Shown: positions 17,001-24,819 of the stretch, one piece after another
How the letters are laid out: every line of letters starts with the position of its first letter
How positions within the stretch are numbered: position 1 is the first letter of the stretch
Origin: Candidatus Gastranaerophilales bacterium
Lineage (GTDB): Bacteria; Cyanobacteriota; Vampirovibrionia; Gastranaerophilales; Gastranaerophilaceae
Assembly (NCBI GenBank): GCA_947630535.1
Contig: CANRHZ010000001.1
Location: forward strand, 1 to 64,000
DNA length: 64,000 bases
Direction: 5' to 3'
Notes under the pieces: generated by a model
What the model was told of the DNA's origin: nothing
Databases searched by the model: none
What the model saw: the letters and a program-made list of their open reading frames with translations, nothing else
Position numbers and translations under genes: made by a program

Positions 17001-19425
17001 AAGTGACTATTGTTATGGTATAGAAGCAAGTGCCGGACGTGGACTTGTTTCGCAAAAAGTTGATAATGCAGTATTGAAATCAATCGCAGCAACACATTTA
17101 TCACTAGCTTCAAAAGAAGGTGTAGATGATTTTAGTGAGTACCTTTTTAAGGCTATAATAGATAATTTAAACTTCACACAAGGTAAAGTTTTAAATATAC
17201 CTGCTGTAAGAAATTCGGTATTAACCGCCGTTACTAAATACAAAGATGGTGCCCTACTTCCTATTTTGCAAAACTCCCCTAAATTTTCACAAGATATACA
17301 AGGAATTGTAGATGCTTATGTTAAAAAGGGAAGCAAAATAAGTAAAAAAGAACTAAATGAATCTATTGAAAACATATTAACCAACGAAGTTCTTGATGAA
17401 ATGCAAAGTAACCTTAAATCTGTTAAATCAACTGATGGAGCTATGAAAACTGTAAGAGGTTTTAATGACAAGGTTCAAGATTACGTAATAAACAATTTGT
17501 TATCAAATCCCGTTTCGACTTTTAGGAATGTAATTTCAGGATTTTCAAATACATTTTATTTTCCGTTGGTTAAGATAATAGGCGGTGGTTTAACAGGCAA
17601 TAAACAAATTCTTAGAGAAGGTTTTAGAACTTTACAGGGTTTGCATTTATATATGAAAGATGCTTGGGAATTAGGTATAGAAGCTTTTAAGAAAGGGAAT
17701 GGAAAAATATCAAATATACAAGATGTCCTTGATTCCAACCCTTCATATAATGATTGGTATGTACCTACAAACCTTCAAGAACTTTGGGAGCAAATACAGA
17801 ATCTTCACTCTTTTGGTGCAAGGCTAATGGGAGCATCAGATGAATGGCTCTCACAGTTAAATTATAGGGCAATAACAAGAGCAAAGGCCATGGAAATGGC
17901 AACAAAGGTAGCCGATAATTTAGACCGTGGTAATGATATTGATTTCATCAATGATTTAACATCTACATTTTTCAATCGTTCGTTTGATAGTAAAACAGGA
18001 TTACCTATAGATTTAGGGTCTTATTATGAAGTTAAACGGATGATGTATCAAAATGATTTAGATGGTATGGTGAAAGACCCTGTATCCGGAAAACGTGTTA
18101 AAATGAAAGATACATCCGTTTTGATGGGTATAGGTGGTGCGGTTAATTCGTTTGCAAATAAACATTGGTTTATAAAAAATGCACTACCATTTTTAAAAAC
18201 ATCTGTTGACATTGCACAATTCAATCTTGAACATAGCCCTTTATATAATATATTATCAACATCTCAAAGAAATATATTATTTGGGCCCCCATCCAAAGAA
18301 AAATCAGAAATGATTGGAAGGATGTTCATGGGTTCTTTGAGCCTTCTTTTAGGACTACAATTAGCCTTTACAGGTAAAGTAACAGGTTCTGCACCCGTTG
18401 ACCCGAAAGAAAGGAAAGCTTTATATGAAGCAGGGTGGCGCCCTTATTCGGTATTGATAGGTGATAATTACTTCTCATATCAAGGCATAGAACCGCTGCA
18501 ACATATTCTTGCACCAACAGCAGATTATGTGGCTTTAGCTTCTAAGTTTGCAGACCCTGTTAATGACTATATATTTGAAGAAATTATACTTGAAACCTTA
18601 AGAACCGTAATACCATCTTATCTGGATACATCTTCATATAGACAAGGTATGAGCCTTATAAATGATTTATTAAATGTAGATGATGAAAACGGATGGAAAA
18701 GAGCTATGAGCAAATATATACAAAACTTTGTACCATCCACGTCTTTAGTTAGGGCTATTGGAAATACGGGAGAACAGTCCCAATCAATGCCTGATAAAGA
18801 TGTTACCACTAACATTTTAAATAACTATTATCAAGGCTTACGTGGAGATTTCAGACGTGATGTTTTTGGAAACACACAAGATGTATATAGTATATTTGGT
18901 TTTACAAGACAGGTGGAATTTAATGATGCACCTGAATATGAGGAACTTGAAAACTTAGCACATTATGGCTATAGTCCTACAGATGCAAGTAAAGTTATAT
19001 CTTCCAAGCTTAATTATAAACTGACCGATTTTAAAAATGAAAACGGAAGAAGTTTATACGATAGGTTACAAGAAGAAGTTTCTAAAACGGTTATAAATGG
19101 TAAAACCTTACAAGAAGCAATTAGAGAACTTGTTACAAGCGATTATTACAATAAACTTCCTTTAGGTATAAATACGAGTGCAGATAAAGCTTCAAAATTC
19201 ACACGAACTGATGATACCAAGATTAATTCTATTAATGATATTTTCAGAGAGTATGCTGATGAAGCTAAGTTGAAAATAAGTGATTTATATGCAGAAGGTG
19301 AATATATAAATGATAAAGGAGAAACTGTTGATGAATGTATAAATCGTGCAAATATCGAACTTGGCGAATATTTAGATGAATCACGATTTAATGGTTTACT
19401 GGATGAAATTAACAGTTTTTGGTAG
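14023..19425 (+). CDS. giant internal virion protein, gp16 position, with GNAT-like domain
   Basis: 1800 aa, larger than T7 gp16 (1318). Alanine/glycine-rich helices at about 125-215 (TLATIGSFFTTGGLTTLAAG) and a hydrophobic stretch at about 1430-1455 could enter membranes during ejection. A coiled coil spans about 485-560. Residues about 700-860 look like a GNAT fold (CGFAIKPDGEITSVFVS, PKGTGHSLIIAARAAGG, LSNFYEKHGFKEVS). No lysozyme motif was recognised. A different-frame 56-aa reading frame lies inside (15941-16111). A decayed copy of this region exists at 3486-3675. Confidence 0.82.
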   Translation: MENEIKLGGHSADEWEALAEPQTGYGIDALKDVGMIVDDSENKDNGTDTKPTKSDERSNKDSEADFEKLNIADTFDDITKSVGSEALRVFAPKEGGLTAKLTGNFFTEANLPQYKPRTKAANNLKMLYRYGVGTLATIGSFFTTGGLTTLAAGTKAVQALKMASGLTKASKFLKTLSGATPIIKTGEKATQLGKIGARAANAFLSGSVAGAIADFNLFRTDDDDTIFFDTKNDSEVEAKIKNVIEGFLIGGVFGEAVEFGLSPILKRAFPKVFNQGEATTVGAEQAIKDTNNIQNIFDTAKLYEETEKLYNRALDEGVEPDSLIVENIHPTQRSDARRMVEMLQEGEKPFIREDGTFCIKIEKWDDAYKVTPDEFKEQLIHNDNKKAILAGPNELVREGDTALDFMNQSVKDTWVGRSWIGENEELNQKTATRIVKNYKDKFQIDNNIKVEFVDGLKVNKNGKMVPIEGNSQKATYLGKTKNIPKSKQNAIDRKKLQISKLENKITIEEGSNAPIVDVLDNLKEELRIAKNELKILENDAKGQYKAKLNDLKIQIDTNAKHPYAVLRSELEHIRDFAKNTIPNQKEKHFSRYEGLNEGEMAPSYVYKKAVSKKDRASQLVDNDGQTLQETVYSKEGVPENGQQQGTGTVKGSLESGEAETYRQSILRQINSYNRRSNESRAYIRRSNVWRANMVAIGDLFDAIGLPKLEFKESTNNLQDVNTFYETLKTLKKNHKDKYAQVTLHSKEDYSKMRIFFDENNKCGFAIKPDGEITSVFVSPDRPKGTGHSLIIAARAAGGTKLDHFDTYLSNFYEKHGFKEVSREKWNDEYIPRDEDGNIEWDKNVWKKYNNGEPDVIYRQVEDIQNPTLNVTSLDDAYTKLTGGTANVKTYGDIDNIINEVVKLEPEISGFKLEQVKDDSEIFSKKLSELLKGADVDKYQQLLASGDTEAIDKLVRKEIAARLLVDKLYKEIIELPENTSLDLKAQKLNILKYLSDYCYGIEASAGRGLVSQKVDNAVLKSIAATHLSLASKEGVDDFSEYLFKAIIDNLNFTQGKVLNIPAVRNSVLTAVTKYKDGALLPILQNSPKFSQDIQGIVDAYVKKGSKISKKELNESIENILTNEVLDEMQSNLKSVKSTDGAMKTVRGFNDKVQDYVINNLLSNPVSTFRNVISGFSNTFYFPLVKIIGGGLTGNKQILREGFRTLQGLHLYMKDAWELGIEAFKKGNGKISNIQDVLDSNPSYNDWYVPTNLQELWEQIQNLHSFGARLMGASDEWLSQLNYRAITRAKAMEMATKVADNLDRGNDIDFINDLTSTFFNRSFDSKTGLPIDLGSYYEVKRMMYQNDLDGMVKDPVSGKRVKMKDTSVLMGIGGAVNSFANKHWFIKNALPFLKTSVDIAQFNLEHSPLYNILSTSQRNILFGPPSKEKSEMIGRMFMGSLSLLLGLQLAFTGKVTGSAPVDPKERKALYEAGWRPYSVLIGDNYFSYQGIEPLQHILAPTADYVALASKFADPVNDYIFEEIILETLRTVIPSYLDTSSYRQGMSLINDLLNVDDENGWKRAMSKYIQNFVPSTSLVRAIGNTGEQSQSMPDKDVTTNILNNYYQGLRGDFRRDVFGNTQDVYSIFGFTRQVEFNDAPEYEELENLAHYGYSPTDASKVISSKLNYKLTDFKNENGRSLYDRLQEEVSKTVINGKTLQEAIRELVTSDYYNKLPLGINTSADKASKFTRTDDTKINSINDIFREYADEAKLKISDLYAEGEYINDKGETVDECINRANIELGEYLDESRFNGLLDEINSFW
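15941..16111 (+). CDS. possible overlapping gene, 56 aa, inside the giant virion gene
   Basis: In the +1 frame relative to the host gene an ATG at 15941 is preceded by AGAGGGGG and opens a compact helical protein (KEQEQSREAWKAERQKLID, then SIVTIEEAMKAGLTYEEAT, ending YGVPTWWQ). In the main frame the same bases give a low-complexity linker rich in Q, G, S, R and N. The small frame ends just before the GNAT-like part. This may be an overprinted gene or an old gene captured by the big one. Expression is unproven. Confidence 0.4.
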   Translation: MDSNKEQEQSREAWKAERQKLIDKVFSDKSIVTIEEAMKAGLTYEEATYGVPTWWQ

Positions 19426-19430
19426 AGATT

Positions 19431-20111
19431 ATGAGTTTATCAAATATTGAACAAATTTATGAGGGTGGGGATAAAATATTCCTCATCCCTTTTTCTTATA
19501 TAAAGAAAGATGATATAAAAGTATATATAAATGGTAATCTAACATCATCTTATAGTTTTAATAATGCACAAACTATAGTAATTAATGATTCACTTGAAGT
19601 AGGGGATAAAGTTTTTATTGAAAGAGTTACAGATAACACAAACAATGTTACTGAATTTTCAAATTTAAGCTTGTTAAAGAATACTAATTTGAATATACAA
19701 GCAAAACAACTTTTATATTTAATTCAGGAACTTCAAGATAAAAATATCGTACATACTTCTAATTTAGAATCATTACAATCCGCACTGGCATCTTTAACGT
19801 CTGTTGTTGCCTTATTAACATCACATGCAGACGGATTAGATGTTAGTATAGATGAAGTATTAGAATCCATTGATACACTTACAGACACATTGAATGCTGC
19901 ACAAGAAGCTATTTTAAATGCTCAAAATGCTGCTAATAAAGCACAACAAGCAGCTAATACTGTTGAAGAAACACTAACTTCTAAAGCTAATAATGATTTA
20001 AGTAATCTTACACAAGAAGGTATAGACCTTATAAAGCAATTAGGCGGTTCTGGTGGCGGTTCAGGCGGTAGTACAGGCAGCATAGAACTTGTTGTATGGA
20101 GTGATGATTAA
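19431..20111 (+). CDS. tail fibre adaptor with T7 gp17 N-terminal domain
   Basis: Residues 1-110 match the phage T7 tail-fibre N-terminal domain, which anchors fibres to the tail (FLIPFSYIKKDDIKVYINGN, then FIERVTDN). A helical, heptad-like region follows (about 110-190, TLNAAQEAILNAQNAANKAQ), then a glycine/serine linker and a short tip ending VVWSDD. It lacks a receptor domain, so the next gene product is probably attached to it. I start at the ATG at 19431 rather than the upstream in-frame TTG at 19419. Confidence 0.87.
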   Translation: MSLSNIEQIYEGGDKIFLIPFSYIKKDDIKVYINGNLTSSYSFNNAQTIVINDSLEVGDKVFIERVTDNTNNVTEFSNLSLLKNTNLNIQAKQLLYLIQELQDKNIVHTSNLESLQSALASLTSVVALLTSHADGLDVSIDEVLESIDTLTDTLNAAQEAILNAQNAANKAQQAANTVEETLTSKANNDLSNLTQEGIDLIKQLGGSGGGSGGSTGSIELVVWSDD

Positions 20112-23100
20112 TGTTTAAAAGACGTAATCCTTTAATCACGACAATGTTTAAAAGGAAAACTGTTGAAGCAGGAATAAAATGGGTACAACCAGTTTTAACG
20201 TCTAATACTACTTATGGTACTATTACCTGTTCCAGTAGTTCACAAGCTCCTTGGCATATATCTAATGGATTACTCCCGTCTACAGGATATACAAATACAT
20301 GGGAAACTAACAATGAATCACAAGGATGGGTTAATTGGGAGTTTCCTATAACGCTTACCATAACTAAAATTAAAGTTTATCAACGTAATCAAAATCCCGA
20401 CCATTATACCGAGAAAGTTGCCGTAAAAACCAAAGCAGATGGTGACTTTATTATACCACTTACGGATATAGAACAAGGAAGTGACACATTTATAGAGCGT
20501 GAGTTTGAAGTTCCTATTGTAACTGATAATCTGTATTTTTATGTAGAAGGAACAGGCGTTGTTGGTATAGGTGAAGTTGAGATAACCGCTACCACGTCAA
20601 CAGTAAAAGATGTTTATTATACTTCATTAGAAGAAGCATCTAAAAATACAGTGCCTGTTTATTATAAATATGTACATAAAGATTGGGAACAACCCGTGTT
20701 TACCTCGGATTCCACATGGGGAAAAGTATATGGAACCTACACTTATAGCGATTCATTTCCTTGGAAAGCATTGAACGGAAACTTGGATATGGAAAGCGGT
20801 AATGGTAATTGGGCAACTAATAATACTGATGGCTCATGGACATGGGAATTTGCCGAAACATTATATATAAGTAATATAAGAATCTATCAAAGAGGCTTAT
20901 CAAAAAGTTATCCTACAGGCACTGTTTCCGTATATAGTGATTCAACTAAAAGCATTTTCATAGGTACAGGTACACCGGCTGCGGAAGATAATGCTTATAT
21001 AGATATACCTGTTGATAATGTACCTTTAGAAGGCCTGTATATAGAAGTTACAGGATGGGGTTTTGGACAGTTACAATTAACGGCATATACAATAATTAAA
21101 GAAGAATCAGATGAAAATGATTATACTGAAATAAAATATAAAGATGAATACGGTAATTTAACTGATATAGAACCAAAAGAAGGAATAGCCCGTTATTATA
21201 CCATAACAGAAACCGAGTTTGAGCAGCCTATATTAGAAAGTAATGGGATTATGGGTGGAGATGCCTTTGCTTGTAACCAGTCCAGCTATTTAAATGAAGA
21301 ACGTAAAGCATATAAAGCATTTAATGAGGATAATGATACATACGAAGATAACTGGCATTCAAGTCTAGGAAGCTCACAATGGATTGAATGGTATAATCCA
21401 ACCCCCCTTAAGATATCTAAAATTACAATAAGAAACAGGGATAAAGATGGTTCGTTTCCCGCTGATTATATCTTATCTTACAGTGATGATGGAAATTCAT
21501 ATATAAATTTTATAAGCGGTACATCTCCAAATCAAAGCGCTTATGCTTACTGGAGTATTCCTGTAAATTTAGAGAAAGGTCATAAATACTGGAGATTAAC
21601 CGTAACAAAGGCATCTGGTGGTAATTCCTCATACGTTGCAATTCAGAACATAGCAATTACAGCAGTTACTTATATTAAAGAAGAAGTGAAATCTTTTAAT
21701 GACTATAATCATATAGAATTTAGAGAAGTAACTAAGGATAATATAGATTATTATAAATATTATAATTATATAAGAAAAGGCAAAAGATATGATATACAAA
21801 GACGACATGCGGTATATCTAAACTGGGTACCTTGGACTATGCCTTTACTTGTAGAGGATGGAATTATATATAATCTAGCTAAAGATAGAAATTATGGAGC
21901 TGCTGCAAGTTCCACTTTAAAATATTATAACGGTGGTCAGGTAAATGACCAAGCCTTTGCTTTTGATGCGTTTGATTATATTAATGAATCAAATACCAGA
22001 CATGATAAGTGGCAATCTGAAAATTCCACAAGTGAATATGAAATATTGGTATTTCATTCACCTGCTTTAATCTTGTTAAAAGGTATAGGATTACGTACAT
22101 CAAGTACAAATATAGCCAAAATAGACGTTCTTGGAAGTTATGATGGAATAAATTACACCGGAATAGGAACAGTAAATAATGTATTTGGTTCCGGCCATCA
22201 AGAATTTTACTATAATGGGAATTCTTTACGGTGTAACCATAAAGAAGGGATACAAGGTATATATATACCTAAAAACGGATGGAAGGCTTGCAAGTACATA
22301 GCTTTAAAGTTTTATAGAAAATCAACATCACCTACAATTGATTTAAGAATTAATGCTGCTGTAATATTTCATGGTTCAATACTGGATAATGCCGACTGGA
22401 CTGATAACGAATTATACGAATGGGAAATGCCTATAATGACAGAACATCTAACAAAGACAGATGATGGCAATATTACAGTCATTGCTTCAAGTGAGCAAAA
22501 AGGAAACCCAGCTTGGGCGCCTTTATCTGATAAATCAGAATGTTACAATCATATAGGACATAATGAAAGGAACTCATGGTGTCCTGAACCTAATCTTGAA
22601 GGAAGTAATGAAGGTTGGTTATGTATAAAGTTCCCATATAAAATTGCAATTACAAAGTTGGTACACAATAATTTGATAAGGTTTGATGATGATACCGATA
22701 ATTATACAAGTGGTCAGTATTTTGCTGATGAAGCTATGGAAACACCTATTGGTGAGGAATTTTCTTGTAATTCTTTAAATAGTGCTGAAAAATTGGTATT
22801 TTCTTCTAATTCCCCAATTATAACAGACACAATATTTTTCAGAAAAACCGGTGGCGGAAGGTATGGCGGTATAAATAAATTATCAATCGAAGCTAAAAAA
22901 TTAAGTTTCACAATAGCTGATTCTGAATCAGCTCAATATGTGGTTTCATCACAAGGGGCCTTACCTTCAAATAAAGAAGATTCAGGTGGTTTTTTAGATT
23001 TTCTATTAGGTTTTTTAGAACTTGTAATTATAATAGGCTCACTTGCTTTAGCTGCATGGACTGATGGTGCAAGTTTAGTTGCCGGAAGTGTATTATCATC

Positions 23101-23143
23101 AAGTATTTCAGGGGATAAATCAACGGAGTTTTTAAATAAATGA
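20111..23143 (+). CDS. large adhesin/tail spike with discoidin-like repeats
   Basis: 1010 aa. At least four, perhaps five, related beta modules of about 150-180 residues start near 25, 190, 370, 575 and 775. Each opens with a W/F-E-x-P-x-L/F pattern and carries W-x-W/NW-E-F, L-x-I-x-K/N-I-x-I and Y-x-R signatures, as in F5/8 type C (discoidin) carbohydrate-binding domains. Residues about 955-985 are hydrophobic. Probably the main host-recognition protein. Its stop overlaps the next start. Confidence 0.72.
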   Translation: MFKRRNPLITTMFKRKTVEAGIKWVQPVLTSNTTYGTITCSSSSQAPWHISNGLLPSTGYTNTWETNNESQGWVNWEFPITLTITKIKVYQRNQNPDHYTEKVAVKTKADGDFIIPLTDIEQGSDTFIEREFEVPIVTDNLYFYVEGTGVVGIGEVEITATTSTVKDVYYTSLEEASKNTVPVYYKYVHKDWEQPVFTSDSTWGKVYGTYTYSDSFPWKALNGNLDMESGNGNWATNNTDGSWTWEFAETLYISNIRIYQRGLSKSYPTGTVSVYSDSTKSIFIGTGTPAAEDNAYIDIPVDNVPLEGLYIEVTGWGFGQLQLTAYTIIKEESDENDYTEIKYKDEYGNLTDIEPKEGIARYYTITETEFEQPILESNGIMGGDAFACNQSSYLNEERKAYKAFNEDNDTYEDNWHSSLGSSQWIEWYNPTPLKISKITIRNRDKDGSFPADYILSYSDDGNSYINFISGTSPNQSAYAYWSIPVNLEKGHKYWRLTVTKASGGNSSYVAIQNIAITAVTYIKEEVKSFNDYNHIEFREVTKDNIDYYKYYNYIRKGKRYDIQRRHAVYLNWVPWTMPLLVEDGIIYNLAKDRNYGAAASSTLKYYNGGQVNDQAFAFDAFDYINESNTRHDKWQSENSTSEYEILVFHSPALILLKGIGLRTSSTNIAKIDVLGSYDGINYTGIGTVNNVFGSGHQEFYYNGNSLRCNHKEGIQGIYIPKNGWKACKYIALKFYRKSTSPTIDLRINAAVIFHGSILDNADWTDNELYEWEMPIMTEHLTKTDDGNITVIASSEQKGNPAWAPLSDKSECYNHIGHNERNSWCPEPNLEGSNEGWLCIKFPYKIAITKLVHNNLIRFDDDTDNYTSGQYFADEAMETPIGEEFSCNSLNSAEKLVFSSNSPIITDTIFFRKTGGGRYGGINKLSIEAKKLSFTIADSESAQYVVSSQGALPSNKEDSGGFLDFLLGFLELVIIIGSLALAAWTDGASLVAGSVLSSSISGDKSTEFLNK

Positions 23144-23496
23144 CACAAACATCTTATAACTTACAAAAAATTAATCTTTTATCAAATGCTCAATATAACG
23201 AAATAGAAACCCCTGATGATAATAATTTATATGCTATCGAAGGTCATTTTGTAGTAGAGTTTCAAGCATCACCTACAGGTGGCTATAGAAAATTTTCAGA
23301 TGGTTATATTGAACAATGGGGTATTAAAGGTACAGGTAATGATGTTGAATTGTATGTCCCAATGGGAACATCAACTTATCATGTGGATTTAACACTTATG
23401 GAAACATCTTCAACTGTACCATATTATTCAGAACAAACAGTAAATGGTTTTAAAACAATATCAGCCTCTCTTTCTTGGAAAGTATCAGGCTATTAA
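23140..23496 (+). CDS. small tail-fibre tip domain protein
   Basis: 118 aa. GGYRKFSDGYIEQWGI (about 46-61) followed by beta strands to the end (KTISASLSWKVSGY) matches the pattern of C-terminal tip domains of phage tail fibres (gp53-like group), which usually read Y-R-K-x-S-D-G. Here it is a separate gene that overlaps the adhesin stop by 4 nt, so it probably trimerises as the fibre tip. Confidence 0.62.
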   Translation: MTQTSYNLQKINLLSNAQYNEIETPDDNNLYAIEGHFVVEFQASPTGGYRKFSDGYIEQWGIKGTGNDVELYVPMGTSTYHVDLTLMETSSTVPYYSEQTVNGFKTISASLSWKVSGY

Positions 23497-23509
23497 GAAA
23501 GGATTTTAA

Positions 23510-23713
23510 ATGGACACAGTAATTAAAAAAGAATTATTAATGCTTGCTAAAACAGTTGCAACCGCTGTAACAAATGCAGCTGCAAATATTGCAAATAGAG
23601 GAATAGAATTAAGCTCCAATGCTTTTGTAAAAATTCTAGCAGTCCTTATTACACCAATTAAAAATTTACTGGATGTATTAATTGAAAAAATACCAGTTTC
23701 TAAGGATGAATAA
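23510..23713 (+). CDS. small helical protein of the lysis region
   Basis: 67 aa, preceded by AAAGGA. Alanine-rich helix (KTVATAVTNAAANIANRG) then a hydrophobic amphipathic stretch (FVKILAVLITPIKNLLDVLI). It could be a membrane-associated pinholin-like protein, but there is no clear transmembrane signature. First of three small genes before the endolysin. Function uncertain. Confidence 0.55.
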   Translation: MDTVIKKELLMLAKTVATAVTNAAANIANRGIELSSNAFVKILAVLITPIKNLLDVLIEKIPVSKDE

Positions 23714-23716
23714 TAA

Positions 23717-23959
23717 ATGACGATACAAGATGCGGTAAGAGCCATTGGTGATGCTATAAAAAGCGTTGCTGATGGCTTCGCTATCTGTAAAAACAGGCAG
23801 TCAGAAACGGCCATGTTGAAGGATAGGAAAAATTTACAGAAGGCAGTGGATATATCCGAAAATATTATCTTCCTTTTTTCAAAATATGTACCCTTTATGA
23901 CAGAAGATGATTATGAAGATTATAGCAATTTATTGAAAAAGTTTAAAAAATATAATTAG
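23717..23959 (+). CDS. small phage protein, 80 aa
   Basis: Starts 4 nt after the previous stop. Helical, soluble, with no cysteines of note beyond one and no membrane segment. Residues 50-80 contain IIFLFSKYVPFMTEDDYEDYSNLLKKF. I do not recognise the family. Lysis-cassette context only. Confidence 0.55.
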   Translation: MTIQDAVRAIGDAIKSVADGFAICKNRQSETAMLKDRKNLQKAVDISENIIFLFSKYVPFMTEDDYEDYSNLLKKFKKYN

Positions 23960-23960
23960 T

Positions 23961-24152
23961 ATGGACAATAAAAAATTAATAACACTAGGTTTTACGTGGC
24001 TTGTTATTCAAACTATTATAAGCTGCGGAATTTTTGTAACATTTCCACAAATGGCTTCCTATGCAGTGAGTAAAGACAGTTTTTCGATAATTGAAAAACA
24101 GCTACAACGAATTGAACAAAAGGTAGATATAATACTAGGAAGTAATTTATAA
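23961..24152 (+). CDS. small membrane protein, holin or spanin candidate
   Basis: 63 aa with a charged start (MDNKK), one hydrophobic segment at about 6-28 (LGFTWLVIQTIISCGIFVTF), and a C-terminal heptad-like helix (IIEKQLQRIEQKVDIIL). This single-span plus coiled-coil layout is common in phage lysis accessory proteins. It directly precedes and overlaps the endolysin (TAATG), so holin or inner-membrane spanin are the leading guesses. Confidence 0.6.
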   Translation: MDNKKLITLGFTWLVIQTIISCGIFVTFPQMASYAVSKDSFSIIEKQLQRIEQKVDIILGSNL

Positions 24153-24571
24153 TGCTTGGAAAAAATTTTACACTTAAAGAGTTTATACACTCTGATACGG
24201 CACTAGCATGTGGCATAAGTAATTACCCTACAAAAGATGAGATTAATAATATAGAACAGCTTGTAGTGAATTGTTTGCAGCCAATAAGGGATTACTATAA
24301 AAAACCTTTAATAATCACAAGTGGATTTAGATGCAAAAAATTAAATGAAAAAATAAGAGGTGCAGCAAACTCACAACATATAAAAGGGCAAGCTGCCGAT
24401 TTTATTATAAAAGGTGTACCTTTAAAAGAAATAATAAACTGGGTGAGAAAAAATATAAAATTTGACCAGTTGATATTAGAAAAAAACCAGTGGGTACACA
24501 TTTCATATAATAAAGATAATAATAGAAATCAAGTGCTTTATTATAACGGGATGAGTTATTCAAATATGTAA
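24152..24571 (+). CDS. M15-family endolysin (peptidoglycan peptidase)
   Basis: 139 aa, single-domain zinc peptidase of the M15 type that cuts peptide cross-bridges of peptidoglycan. Ligands: His76 and Asp83 in SQHIKGQAADF, and His116 in WVHIS. TSGFRCKKLN precedes them as usual. It has no signal peptide, so release needs a holin. Differs from T7, which uses the gp3.5 amidase. Overlaps both neighbours. Confidence 0.9.
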   Translation: MLGKNFTLKEFIHSDTALACGISNYPTKDEINNIEQLVVNCLQPIRDYYKKPLIITSGFRCKKLNEKIRGAANSQHIKGQAADFIIKGVPLKEIINWVRKNIKFDQLILEKNQWVHISYNKDNNRNQVLYYNGMSYSNM

Positions 24572-24582
24572 TGAAGGTTAAA

Positions 24583-24819
24583 ATGGAAAAAGAACGTGAG
24601 CTTTATAATAAATTTATTGATTGTTTGATTGAACTACTTGAAAGTGATGGAACCGACCCCAAGATATTAAATGTTATATTAAACTTCCTTAAAAATAATA
24701 ATATTCAGGCTACAGAAGCCAATGAAGGTCTTAAACAATTACAAACTTCCTTGATAAGTAAGCTCCCTTTTGATGATGTAGATTTGGTTTTAAAGCCTGA
24801 TGAAGGGCCGGAGTGTTAA
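24583..24819 (+). CDS. terminase small subunit, T7 gp18-like
   Basis: 78 aa, about the size of T7 gp18 (89). Helical (ELYNKFIDCLIELLESDGTDPKILNVILNFLKNN), with a C-terminal KLPFDD. It is directly upstream of and overlaps the large terminase. The ATG at 24583 has GAAGG 8 nt upstream and is preferred to 24571. Recognises or regulates DNA in concatemer packaging by analogy. Confidence 0.75.
   Translation: MEKERELYNKFIDCLIELLESDGTDPKILNVILNFLKNNNIQATEANEGLKQLQTSLISKLPFDDVDLVLKPDEGPEC

Noticed and set aside
13200-18815. Leftward open frames of 60-116 codons within the virion genes
   Set aside because: They are antisense shadows with low-complexity composition and no ribosome binding sites.
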